37,900 nucleotides of DNA from Comamonas sp. lk. Lineage in GTDB: Bacteria; Pseudomonadota; Gammaproteobacteria; Burkholderiales; Burkholderiaceae_C. The notes under the pieces were generated by a model. It was not told where the DNA came from. It worked only from the letters and a program-made list of their open reading frames with translations, and did not search any database. A program made the translations under genes and the position numbers. Location of the stretch: positions 1-37,900 of the forward strand of contig CAMATX010000014.1 of the NCBI GenBank assembly GCA_945861345.1. Reading direction: 5' to 3'. Within the stretch, counting starts at the first letter, position 1, and each line of letters starts with the position of its first letter. Positions 17,039 through 25,197 of the stretch are shown here, piece by piece.

Positions 17039-18180
17039 ACTTCGACTTTTCTGAGGACCAACACGCCCTGCGCGAGCAGGTGCGCAAATTCATGGTGGGC
17101 AAGTCGCCGGTGTCGGCGGCGCGCCAGGTGATGGACCAGGGTCTGAGCCACGCCCAAGCCGTCTGGGACGGCCTGCAAACCATAGGCGCGACCGCGCTCA
17201 TGCTGCCCGAAGACTGCGGCGGCGCAGGCCTGGACGCGCTGGAGTTGTGCGTGGTCGCCGAGGAAGCCGGGCGCCAACTGGCCGCGGTGCCGCTGGCCTC
17301 GACGCTGTACTGCGTCACCCAAAGCCTCTTGCTGGGCGCCAGCCCCGCCATGCAAAAAACCTGGCTTTCGCGCATCGCCCAGGGCGAGATCGCCTGCATG
17401 GGGGCGCCCTTGGATCCGCAATCGCGCGCACCATCTTTGCCGCGCTTTGACGGACACAGCCTGACGGGCACCCTGCCCCTGGTGGCCGATGGCGGCAGTG
17501 CCGCTTTTGCCGTCGTGCTGGCCTGCGCCCATGACGGCACGCCGGTCTGGGTGGTGGCCGATCTAGGGCCGCAGGTACAGCGCAGTGCCCTGCACACCCT
17601 GGACCCGTCCAAGCCCTATTGCCGTCTGGAATTTGCACAGGCACCCGCCTACGCCCTGGATGCTGGCGTGCACTGGGAAAGCCTCTTGGTGCGCGTGCGC
17701 CAGCGCGCCGCCATCTTGCTCGCGTTTGAACAGCTGGGCGGCGCCGACGCTGCGCTGGAGATGGCCGCCCACTATGCCCGCGAGCGCAAAGCCTTTGGCC
17801 GCGCGATTGGCTCCTACCAGGGCATCAAACACAAGCTGGCCGATATGTACACTGCCAACCAACTGGCGCGCGTGCATTGCTATTACGGCGCCTGGGCGCT
17901 GGACGCCGATGCGCGCAGCGGCGCGGACGGCGACAGCGCGCTGGGCATTGCCGCTGCGGCAGCGCGCGTCAGCGCCACGCAGGCCTACAGCCTGGCGGCG
18001 CAAGAGAACCTGCAAACCCATGGCGGCATGGGCTACACCTGGGACTCCGATTGCCATCTGCACTACCGCCGCGCACGCCACCACGCACTGATCTTGGGAA
18101 GCGTGCACCACTGGCGCGAGCAACTCAGCAGCCATTTATGCACCCAATTTCGCAGTGACGCCACGCAGCGCAAAGACTAA
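17035..18180 (+). CDS. Acyl-CoA dehydrogenase, non-catalytic subunit of a third pair
   Basis: 381 aa, start overlapping the FadB-type stop as ATGA. It has the flavin signatures RKAFGRAIGSY and THGGMGYTW. The helix that should carry the base reads RAAILLAFEQLGG, with no Glu at the aligned position, and the central acyl-binding region is poorly conserved (CMGAPLDPQSR). Together with the following gene this makes the third heteromeric dehydrogenase pair. By analogy with mycobacterial ChsE4-ChsE5 (FadE26-FadE27), a pair next to FadB and thiolase could desaturate a longer side chain, but this is inference. Confidence 0.83.
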   Translation: MNFDFSEDQHALREQVRKFMVGKSPVSAARQVMDQGLSHAQAVWDGLQTIGATALMLPEDCGGAGLDALELCVVAEEAGRQLAAVPLASTLYCVTQSLLLGASPAMQKTWLSRIAQGEIACMGAPLDPQSRAPSLPRFDGHSLTGTLPLVADGGSAAFAVVLACAHDGTPVWVVADLGPQVQRSALHTLDPSKPYCRLEFAQAPAYALDAGVHWESLLVRVRQRAAILLAFEQLGGADAALEMAAHYARERKAFGRAIGSYQGIKHKLADMYTANQLARVHCYYGAWALDADARSGADGDSALGIAAAAARVSATQAYSLAAQENLQTHGGMGYTWDSDCHLHYRRARHHALILGSVHHWREQLSSHLCTQFRSDATQRKD

Positions 18181-18185
18181 GCACC

Positions 18186-19421
18186 ATGGACTTTCAAGAC
18201 TCCCCCCAAGACGCCCAGTTCCGCGCCGAGTGCAGCCAGTGGCTGGGCGCCCATGCCCAGCTCAAAACCCGCTCGGACGAGATTTTCGGCCCGGACCTGG
18301 CGCCTGCCGAGCGCTTGCAGGCAGCACGCCAGTGGCAAGCGCAAAAAGCCGCAGCCGGTTACGGTGCCATCACCTGGCCCCAGGCGCTGGGCGGGCGCGG
18401 TGGCAGTGCCGCGCAAGAGCTGATCTGGCGCCAGGAAGAGGCCCGCTTTTGCGTGCCCTCGGGCTATTTTTCGGTGAGCCTGGGCATGGTCTTGCCCAGC
18501 ATCCTGGCCCATGCCAGTGAAGCGGTGCGCCAAGCCCATGTCGCCCCCGCCCTGCAAGGCGAGCACCTGTGGTGCCAGCTCTTGTCCGAGCCGGACGCCG
18601 GCTCTGACCTGGGCATGGTGCGCACCCGCGCCCAGCGCTGCACCGACGGACGCGATGGCTGGCTGATCAACGGCCAAAAAGTCTGGACTACCCTGGCCCA
18701 ATTTGCCGAATTTGGATTGGTGCTGACCCGTACCGACCCCGAGGTGCCCAAGTTTGACGGCCTGACCAGTTTTTTCCTGAACATGCAAAGCCCGGGCATT
18801 GATGTGCGGCCGATTCGCCAGGCTAATGGCGAGTCCGAATTCAACGAAGTCTTTTTCCAGGACGTTTTTGTGCCCGACAGCCAGCGCGTGGGCGCCTTGG
18901 GCGCGGGCTGGAAAGTGACGCTCACCGGCCTCATGAGCGAGCGCCTCTCGATTGGTGCGACTATGCCGCCGGACCTGTGGCGCACCGCAGCGGCCATGAT
19001 GGACGCCGCCCCGTGGGACGGACAAAGCGCCCTGCACGACGGCCGTATGCGCGAGCGCCTGGCCGACCTCTACCTCAACACTCACGGCCTGTGGCTGATG
19101 CAGTGCCGGGGCCTGACCGAGTTGTCCAAAGGCCGCGCCCCGGGGCCTGAGCTTTCGGTGGGCAAAATCATTGCCGCACGCACCCTGCAAGATTTTTCTT
19201 ACCTTGCCATGGACCTTCAGGGCAGCGCGGGCGTGCTGGGCCATGAAGAACAGGGCCAGGCCTGGCGCCAGGTCGAGCAGCTTTGGTTTGGCTCGGCGTC
19301 CATGCGCATTGCCGGCGGAACCGACGAAATTGTGAAAAACAGTGTGGGCGAGCGGATACTGGGGCTCCCGCCCGAGCCGCGCACCGACAAGGGCGTGGCA
19401 TTTAATGCCCTGCCCCGCTAG
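18186..19421 (+). CDS. Acyl-CoA dehydrogenase, catalytic subunit of the third pair
   Basis: 411 aa. Motifs: LLSEPDAGSDLGMV, KVWTTLAQ and AGGTDEIVKNSVGERILGLP. Glu252 in LMSERLSIG lies at the isovaleryl/LCAD-type catalytic position, and the MCAD position is Gly. It starts 5 bp after the partner gene, so translation is probably linked. Partner for the flavin site: the 17035 product. Gene order here is non-catalytic then catalytic, the reverse of the 6738/7929 pair. Confidence 0.85.
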   Translation: MDFQDSPQDAQFRAECSQWLGAHAQLKTRSDEIFGPDLAPAERLQAARQWQAQKAAAGYGAITWPQALGGRGGSAAQELIWRQEEARFCVPSGYFSVSLGMVLPSILAHASEAVRQAHVAPALQGEHLWCQLLSEPDAGSDLGMVRTRAQRCTDGRDGWLINGQKVWTTLAQFAEFGLVLTRTDPEVPKFDGLTSFFLNMQSPGIDVRPIRQANGESEFNEVFFQDVFVPDSQRVGALGAGWKVTLTGLMSERLSIGATMPPDLWRTAAAMMDAAPWDGQSALHDGRMRERLADLYLNTHGLWLMQCRGLTELSKGRAPGPELSVGKIIAARTLQDFSYLAMDLQGSAGVLGHEEQGQAWRQVEQLWFGSASMRIAGGTDEIVKNSVGERILGLPPEPRTDKGVAFNALPR

Positions 19422-19454
19422 CGCCCGCCCAAATAAAAATTCCAGGAGACACGC

Positions 19455-20780
19455 ATGACCACCCCCACCCAGCCCACCTGGCGCAGCCACTACACCTTGC
19501 TGGTCTTGCTCTTTGTGTACACCATGAGTTTTATCGACCGGCAGATCATGGGCATTCTGATCCAGCCGATCAAAACCGAATTTGCAGTGTCTGACACCGC
19601 CATGGGTGTGCTTAGCGGCCTGACCTTTGCCTTGTTTTACAGCGCGCTGGCCATCCCGTTTGGGCGCTATGCTGACCGCAGCAACCGGCGCAATTTTGTG
19701 GCTTATTGCTGCGCCGCCTGGAGCGTCATGACCGCCTTGTGCGGCATGGCGGTAGGCTACTGGACGCTGGCGCTGGCCCGCGTGGGCGTGGCCGTGGGCG
19801 AAGCTGGCGGTGGCGCGCCCTCCATCTCCATGATTGCCGACCACTACCCGCCGGCCCAGCGCGGCCGAGCCATGGGTATTTACATGCTGGGGCCGCAACT
19901 GGGTATTTTGTTTGGCCTGACGATGGGCGGCTGGATTGCCCAGCACTATGGCTGGCGCAGCGCGTTTTTGTGGATGTCCTTGCCCGGCCTGCTAGCGGCT
20001 GTCATGCTGCGCTACAGCGGCACGGAGCCAGCGCGTGGCCATTGGGATGTCAAAGGCAGCATCAACACCCAAGCGCCCACCGAATCGCTGCGCGTGCTGG
20101 TCACGGACCTGATGCGCTCGCAGGCTTTCAAGCGCATCACCCTGGCCTCTTTGCTCATGGGCTTTAGCGGTTACGGAATCGGCATTTGGACCTCGGCCTT
20201 TTTGGTGCGCTCGCACGGCATGACGCTGCAAGGCGCCGGCATGGTCATGGGCCTGATGGGCGGCTTGGCCGCAGCTTTTGGCGCGGTGGCCAGCGGCTGG
20301 CTGAGCGACCGCCTGGTCAAGCGTGATGCACGCTGGCGCTTAGGCGTCCCAGCGCTGGGCTGCTTGCTCTCCATCCCCAGCGGCCTGGCCTTTTACGCCA
20401 TGCCCATGGGCGAGCAGTGGCAACTCGGGCCTATGCTGATTCCGCATGCTGTGGGTTTTTACGTCTGCTTTGGCTTTACCGCCGTGTGGTGGGCAGCACC
20501 CGTCTATGCCACGCTGTCCGAATTGGTGGCGCCGCACCGTCGCTCCTCGGGCGTCGCCATTTTCAATTTGGGCGTGACCATGTTTGGCGGCGGCCTGGGC
20601 CCACTGGCCATCGGCATGCTTAGCGATGCGCTCACACAGAACTATGGCAACGAGGCACTGCGTTATGCGTTGGGCGCGACCACCGGTATTTGCTTTTTGC
20701 TCGGTGCGCTGTGCTTTATCTGGGCGCTCAAGCCCTATGCGGCCGAGCGGCAGGTTCCACACGCTTTGCCGACGGCCTAA
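19455..20780 (+). CDS. MFS transporter, spinster-like
   Basis: 441 aa integral membrane protein with about 12 predicted hydrophobic segments. The N-terminal FVYTMSFIDRQIMGIL and the loop FGRYADRSNRRNF after helix 2-3 are typical of the spinster/hexuronate-like MFS branch found beside catabolic genes in proteobacteria. A CAGGAG ribosome-binding site precedes the ATG. It is the last gene of the operon that starts at 12925 and converges on the Rieske oxygenase gene with only 21 bp between stops. Likely imports the growth substrate (for example a steroid acid) across the inner membrane; substrate not readable from sequence. Confidence 0.85.
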   Translation: MTTPTQPTWRSHYTLLVLLFVYTMSFIDRQIMGILIQPIKTEFAVSDTAMGVLSGLTFALFYSALAIPFGRYADRSNRRNFVAYCCAAWSVMTALCGMAVGYWTLALARVGVAVGEAGGGAPSISMIADHYPPAQRGRAMGIYMLGPQLGILFGLTMGGWIAQHYGWRSAFLWMSLPGLLAAVMLRYSGTEPARGHWDVKGSINTQAPTESLRVLVTDLMRSQAFKRITLASLLMGFSGYGIGIWTSAFLVRSHGMTLQGAGMVMGLMGGLAAAFGAVASGWLSDRLVKRDARWRLGVPALGCLLSIPSGLAFYAMPMGEQWQLGPMLIPHAVGFYVCFGFTAVWWAAPVYATLSELVAPHRRSSGVAIFNLGVTMFGGGLGPLAIGMLSDALTQNYGNEALRYALGATTGICFLLGALCFIWALKPYAAERQVPHALPTA

Positions 20781-20801
20781 ACCGACTGGCGGGGCAAGGA
20801 G

Positions 20802-21899
20802 TTAGGCCGGCTGGCTGTACGCGATCGCGCCTTTGGGAACGTACACGCCCTCGCACTGGTCTAAATACTCTTGTTGCTGTGCGCGGGGGTTGAAGAACTG
20901 CCGGTACCACATGCGCGCCTTCATAAAGGGGCCGTCGCTGGGGATAAACAGGCCCGACAAACAAGGCGCCTTATTGGTCCAGACCTCAAAGTCCTGGCAA
21001 AACGCCAGGCGGCTGGACTCCTGGTACTGGCGCGCGGCCACCAAATCTGCGCTGGTGACCTGCGTGTTGTTGAACGGCGATTTCACAATCAGCGTGTGCC
21101 AGACCTTGATCAGCCCGTCGTCTATCGGCGTATGGGTGATCATGAGTACCGTCTCAAACATGCCGGTCAGCATCGAAATCAGCACGCCGGGGCCGTGGTA
21201 GGTGGTGTCGGTATGCAAGACCGCGCTACCGCCATCGGCCGAGGTCAGTGTGCGGTGGCCGCCACATTGGCGCTGGGTGGCCATGTGGCCGCGAAACTCG
21301 TTTTCGTAGCGGTCTACCGTCGAGCCGTGGATCGGCCCTAAGTGGCCGTAATCGACGATATTGTCCACCACTTCCTGAGGGTGCTGGCGCAGCTCGCCCA
21401 GATGGTCCCAGTGGCCGCGCACCCAGGCGCTGTCGTCCCACTGCGGCAGGCTGGGGTGCGCCCACTGCGGGTCGCCGCCTTCGGGGTCGTACCAGACAAA
21501 AATCCCGCCCAGCGACTCGACCACCGTCCAGGACTTGACGCAGGCAGCGGCCGGAATGGGGCCATCGTGGTACGGGATGTCATCGCATTTGCCGTCAGCG
21601 CCAAAGCGCCAGGCGTGGTAGGGGCAGCGGATGGAATCGCCCTCGACATTGCTGCCCCCGCCGTCAATGACCACATAGGAGGTGGTATTGGGCGCAGCCA
21701 AATGGGTTTTCATGTGCGGGCAGTAGGCATCGAGCAAAACGATCTTGCCGGTGGCCCGGCCCCGGTACAGGGCGAAGTCTTTGCCGAAAAAACGCACGGC
21801 CAGCGGCTTGTGGGTGTTGAGTTCCTGCGCGTCGGCAATCATGAACCAGCCCCGGGGGAAGGTAAATTCGCCAAGGCGGTAGTCTTTGGTGGTGGCCAT
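20802..21899 (-). CDS. Rieske non-haem iron oxygenase, KshA-like
   Basis: 365 aa. The Rieske cluster ligands are Cys60-x-His62 and Cys92-x2-His95. The mononuclear iron site is DNIVDYGHLGPIHG, with Asp183, His186 and His191. Overall layout, the LDAYCPHM start of the Rieske motif and the IVWDYGH-like region resemble KshA (3-ketosteroid 9alpha-hydroxylase oxygenase) and the related cholesterol 7-desaturases. The start at 21899 has GAAGGA upstream and gives the normal N-terminus. Odd: 29 residues separate His62 from Cys92, against about 16 in KshA. It needs a ferredoxin reductase partner, which is not in this window. Expressed divergently from the FadD19-like ligase. Hydroxylation of a steroid nucleus is likely; the position (C9 or another) is open. 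Confidence 0.85.
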   Translation of the reverse strand: MATTKDYRLGEFTFPRGWFMIADAQELNTHKPLAVRFFGKDFALYRGRATGKIVLLDAYCPHMKTHLAAPNTTSYVVIDGGGSNVEGDSIRCPYHAWRFGADGKCDDIPYHDGPIPAAACVKSWTVVESLGGIFVWYDPEGGDPQWAHPSLPQWDDSAWVRGHWDHLGELRQHPQEVVDNIVDYGHLGPIHGSTVDRYENEFRGHMATQRQCGGHRTLTSADGGSAVLHTDTTYHGPGVLISMLTGMFETVLMITHTPIDDGLIKVWHTLIVKSPFNNTQVTSADLVAARQYQESSRLAFCQDFEVWTNKAPCLSGLFIPSDGPFMKARMWYRQFFNPRAQQQEYLDQCEGVYVPKGAIAYSQPA

Positions 21900-22009
21900 A
21901 GGGTCCTTCAGGAAATAGCTGTGGTGCAGGGTATTTTGCCGCTGGCGGGGTGCGTGGCATCCCCCGTTTGGACGATGATCGGGGCGCCACCTGCACCCAA
22001 TATCGCCCC
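21900..22009. promoter_or_regulatory. Divergent promoter region between Rieske oxygenase and CoA ligase
   Basis: 110 bp between two divergent starts. Contains a perfect 8-bp inverted repeat, GGTGCAGG (21923-21930) and CCTGCACC (21990-21997). Like the repeat in the other divergent region at 12824-12907, it is built on a GGTGC/GCACC core with arms about 60 bp apart. No clear -35/-10 boxes were recognised. Confidence 0.4.
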
Positions 22010-23644
22010 ATGACACGCAGCTTCAACCTCGCCGATCTTTTCGAAGTCGTGGCCCAGGCCGTGCCCGAACGCATGGCCTTTGTGTGCGGCCCCCAATCCT
22101 TGCGCTACTGCGACCTGGACCTGCGCGCCACCCGTCTGGCCAGCGCCCTGCATGCCAAAGGGCTGCGCCGGGGGGACCATGTGGGTATAGCCCTGTTTAA
22201 CTCGGCCCAGTATCTGGAAGCATTTTTAGCCTGCTGCAAGCTAGGCGCGGTGCCCGCCAATATCAATTACCGCTATGTCGCTGGTGAATTGGGCTATCTG
22301 CTGCGCAGCCTGGACCTCAAAGCTTTGTTTTTCGAGGCCAGCCTGGGTCAAGCCCTGGCCCCGGTACTGCCCACTGTGGCCAGTTTGCGATGGCCTGTCT
22401 GCGTGCGCGCAGCAGACCCCAGCGTGGCGCCGGTGCCGGGCGCGCTGGATTATGAGGCCCTGCTCGCGGGCGGCAGCGACACCCTGACCGACCCGCAACG
22501 CAGCGGCGAGGACCGCTACCTGCTGTGCACCGGCGGCACCACCGGCATGCCCAAGGGCGTGATCTGGACGCACCGCGCGCTGTTTTTGGGCGCGCTGGGC
22601 GGCGGCGGCATTTACCAGCAGCTCCCGCCGATTGCGCAAGCGCAGGAGCTGGCCGAGCGGGTGGCGCTGGCGCCGCACCTGACCTTCCTGGCCATCGCGC
22701 CCATGATGCATGGCGCAGCGCTGTGGTCGTCCCTGATCAGCCTGTTTGCCGGTCACACGGTGGTGGTCAGTGAGCAAACCCACTTTGATGCGGCGCATAT
22801 CTGGAGCCTGGTGCAAAGCGCCGGCGTCAACGTGATGACGGTGGTGGGCGACTCCATGGCGCTGCCCTTGGTGCAGGCCCTGGAAGCCGAGCCGGCGCGC
22901 TGGGATTTGTCACGCCTCATGATCTTTGGCAACGGCGGGGCCCTGTTGTCCAGCCACCTGCAAACGCGGCTGTTGGCGGCGCTGCCGCAACTGCGCCTGT
23001 CCAACGGCATGGGCTCCTCCGAGACTGGCGTCGTGGGCGGCGGCGAGCGGCCCGCCCAGGGGGACGGATTTATGGTGCTCCAAGCGCGCCCCGACCTGGC
23101 CGTCCTCAGCGACGACTTGCGCATTTTGCGTGCACCGGGCGAGCGCGGCGTCCTGGCGCGCACCGGGCCCACGCCCATCGGCTATTACGGCGACGCCCAA
23201 AAAACAGCCGAAGTCTTTGTCACCATTGACGGCGTGCTCTGGGTGCGCAGCGGCGACCAGGCGCGCATCGATGCCAATGGCGACATCGTGGTGCTGGGCC
23301 GCGATTCGCAATGCATCACCACCGGCGGCGAAAAAGTGTTTACCGAGGAGGTCGAAGAGGTGCTGCGCCGTGACCCTGCGGTGGCGGATGTCTTGGTCGT
23401 TGGTCTGCCCGATGCGCGCTGGGGCCAGCAGGTCACCGCTGTGCTGTCGGTAGCCAACGGTGCGGCGCTGGATACCGCAGCGCTCCTGACCATGTGCCGC
23501 CAGCATTTGGCGGGCTACAAAATCCCCAAAGCGGTGTTTGTCGCCCCCTCCATCCGGCGCAGCGACGCTGGCAAAGCCGACTACCGTTGGGCCCTGGAAT
23601 TTGCCAAGGCGCAGGCTGCTGCAACGGCAGGTCCATCACCCTAA
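22010..23644 (+). CDS. FadD19-like steroid side-chain acyl-CoA ligase
   Basis: 544 aa. The start at 22010 gives an N-terminus (FNLADLFEVVAQAVPERMAFVCG) that aligns with FadD19; the frame extends 20 codons upstream into the divergent promoter region without similarity. P-loop LLCTGGTTGMPKGVIWTH, then PPMMHG-like APMMHGAALW, GSSETG, GYYGDAQKTAEVF, GGEKVFTEEVEEVL and a terminal AGKADYRWALE all match the FadD19/FadD3 branch, whose known members activate sterol side-chain acids (3-oxo-cholestenoate and related) or ring-derived propanoates. In this context it most likely activates a steroid carboxylic acid. Divergent from the KshA-like gene and 94 bp upstream of the aldehyde dehydrogenase. Confidence 0.88.
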   Translation: MTRSFNLADLFEVVAQAVPERMAFVCGPQSLRYCDLDLRATRLASALHAKGLRRGDHVGIALFNSAQYLEAFLACCKLGAVPANINYRYVAGELGYLLRSLDLKALFFEASLGQALAPVLPTVASLRWPVCVRAADPSVAPVPGALDYEALLAGGSDTLTDPQRSGEDRYLLCTGGTTGMPKGVIWTHRALFLGALGGGGIYQQLPPIAQAQELAERVALAPHLTFLAIAPMMHGAALWSSLISLFAGHTVVVSEQTHFDAAHIWSLVQSAGVNVMTVVGDSMALPLVQALEAEPARWDLSRLMIFGNGGALLSSHLQTRLLAALPQLRLSNGMGSSETGVVGGGERPAQGDGFMVLQARPDLAVLSDDLRILRAPGERGVLARTGPTPIGYYGDAQKTAEVFVTIDGVLWVRSGDQARIDANGDIVVLGRDSQCITTGGEKVFTEEVEEVLRRDPAVADVLVVGLPDARWGQQVTAVLSVANGAALDTAALLTMCRQHLAGYKIPKAVFVAPSIRRSDAGKADYRWALEFAKAQAAATAGPSP

Positions 23645-23699
23645 ACGGCACCCTCGTCTTTTCAGACTAAGCGGCGCAGGCCCCCGCCCGTTAGCATGG

Positions 23700-23715
23700 G
23701 CATCTGCTTAGATGC
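23700..23715. promoter_or_regulatory. 16-bp palindrome upstream of aldehyde dehydrogenase (possible operator)
   Basis: GCATCT-GCTT-AGATGC is a perfect 6-bp inverted repeat with a 4-bp centre in the 94-bp gap between the CoA ligase and the aldehyde dehydrogenase, 13 bp before the AGGAGG at 23729-23734. It could be an operator for the downstream operon or a small hairpin. There is no T-run, so an intrinsic terminator is unlikely. Confidence 0.35.
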
Positions 23716-23738
23716 ATCCCAAAACTATAGGAGGCTGT

Positions 23739-25172
23739 ATGTCCGATTCACTCCCATTCCCCGGCCTGGCAGCCCTGCTGCAAACCCAACAAACCGCTTT
23801 TCGCGCCGAAGGCCCGGTCAGCGCCAGCACCCGCAAAGAGCGCCTGCAGCGCGTGATCGATATGCTGGTCCAGCACAACGAGGCGCTATGCCAGGCCATG
23901 GGCGAAGACTTTGGCGGCCGTCCGGTGGTTTTTTCCATGATGAACGATGTGCTCGGTTCGCTCGCCTCGCTCAAATACGCCCGCGACAACCTGGAGAACT
24001 GGCTGGCCGATTCGCCTCGCCCCAGCGTCGCACCCTTTGACAACTTCGGCGCCACCGCCTGGGTCAAATACCAGCCCAAGGGCGTGGTAGGCATTATTGG
24101 CACCTGGAATGCGCCTTTGTTTACTTTGCTCTCGCCGCTGTCCAGCGTGTTTGCGGCGGGCAACCGGGCGGTGCTCAAGCCCTCCGAAATCGCGCCGCGC
24201 ACAGCGGCTGCCCTGGCCCTGGCGGTAGCCGAATTTTTCCCGGCCGACGTGCTCGCCGTGGTCAATGGCGGGGCCGAACTGGGCGCTGAGTTTGCCCGCC
24301 AGCCCTGGAACCACTTGGTCTTTACCGGCTCCACGCAGGTGGGCAAGCTGATCATGAAGGCAGCAGCAGAAAATCTCACGCCGGTCACTTTGGAGCTCGG
24401 TGGCAAGTCGCCGGTCATCGTGGGGCAAAGTGCCGACATTCGCAACGCGGCCGAGCGCATCGCGGTGGGCAAAGCGGCCAATTCGGGCCAGCTGTGCGTC
24501 TCGCCCGACGAGGTCTGGGTGCATGCCGCGCACAGCGCAGCCCTGCTGGCCGGATTGCAAGAGTTCTACAGCGGCCTGTACCCCGACACCGGCGCCAACG
24601 CCGATGTGACGCCAGTGGTCAATGCGGCGCATTTAGCACGCATCGAATCCTATGTGGCCGACGCCCAAAGCCGGGGCGCGCAGGTGGCGACCGCCGGTAG
24701 CGCAGCCGACGCCGGCGCCCAGGCCAGCCGCCGCATGCCGCTGCGCATCGTGCTGGACCCACCGGCCGACAGCGCCATCTCGCAACACGAAATATTTGGC
24801 CCGGCCTTGGTGCTGCGCAGCTACAACGCTATCGAGGAAGTCATTGACCATTTAAACCAAGGCCCGCGCCCTCTGGCGCTGTATTACTTCGGCGCTGACG
24901 CGCAAGAGCAGGCCTGGGTGCTGGACCACACTTTGTCCGGCGGTGTGTCGATCAATGACGTCACCATGCACCCCGCGCTGCACGACGCGCCCTTTGGCGG
25001 CGTGGGCGCCTCGGGCATGGGGCACTACCACGGGCGCGAAGGTTTTATGGAATTTAGCCATGCACGCAGCATTTACAGCGCCGGCGGCCACGACCCGCGC
25101 CGCGAGTGGGGCATGCTGCCGCCCTACAACGACGGTTTTGTGCAAATGATCAAGGGTGCGGTCGCGCCCTAA
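23739..25172 (+). CDS. Aldehyde dehydrogenase, coniferyl-aldehyde-dehydrogenase-like; candidate steroid aldehyde dehydrogenase
   Basis: 477 aa NAD(P)-dependent aldehyde dehydrogenase. Catalytic Cys253 (NSGQLCVSPDE), general base Glu219 (TLELGGKS), Asn124 (GTWNAP), nucleotide motif FTGSTQVGK (195-203). The start at 23739 is set by a strong AGGAGG 4 bp upstream. The branch is the short, class-3/coniferyl aldehyde type. In proteobacterial bile-acid degradation the first aldolytic cleavage of the C5 side chain releases a C22 steroid aldehyde that a dedicated aldehyde dehydrogenase (Sad in Pseudomonas sp. Chol1) oxidises. With a retro-aldolase and CoA ligases in the same locus, that role is the best inference here. 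Confidence 0.85.
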   Translation: MSDSLPFPGLAALLQTQQTAFRAEGPVSASTRKERLQRVIDMLVQHNEALCQAMGEDFGGRPVVFSMMNDVLGSLASLKYARDNLENWLADSPRPSVAPFDNFGATAWVKYQPKGVVGIIGTWNAPLFTLLSPLSSVFAAGNRAVLKPSEIAPRTAAALALAVAEFFPADVLAVVNGGAELGAEFARQPWNHLVFTGSTQVGKLIMKAAAENLTPVTLELGGKSPVIVGQSADIRNAAERIAVGKAANSGQLCVSPDEVWVHAAHSAALLAGLQEFYSGLYPDTGANADVTPVVNAAHLARIESYVADAQSRGAQVATAGSAADAGAQASRRMPLRIVLDPPADSAISQHEIFGPALVLRSYNAIEEVIDHLNQGPRPLALYYFGADAQEQAWVLDHTLSGGVSINDVTMHPALHDAPFGGVGASGMGHYHGREGFMEFSHARSIYSAGGHDPRREWGMLPPYNDGFVQMIKGAVAP

Positions 25173-25197
25173 GCTCCCGGTCTTTGAAGGCTTCTTT

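Noticed and set aside
18177-19946. A 589-codon open frame on the minus strand.
   Set aside because: Antisense shadow of the acyl-CoA dehydrogenase and the start of the MFS gene; no family similarity.
20781-20801. Possible terminator between the convergent MFS and Rieske genes.
   Set aside because: 21 bp with no inverted repeat or T-run.
23696-24040. A frame continuing into the aldehyde dehydrogenase region in another phase, which might suggest a frameshifted gene.
   Set aside because: The aldehyde dehydrogenase frame is uninterrupted and complete, so the other frame is a shadow.
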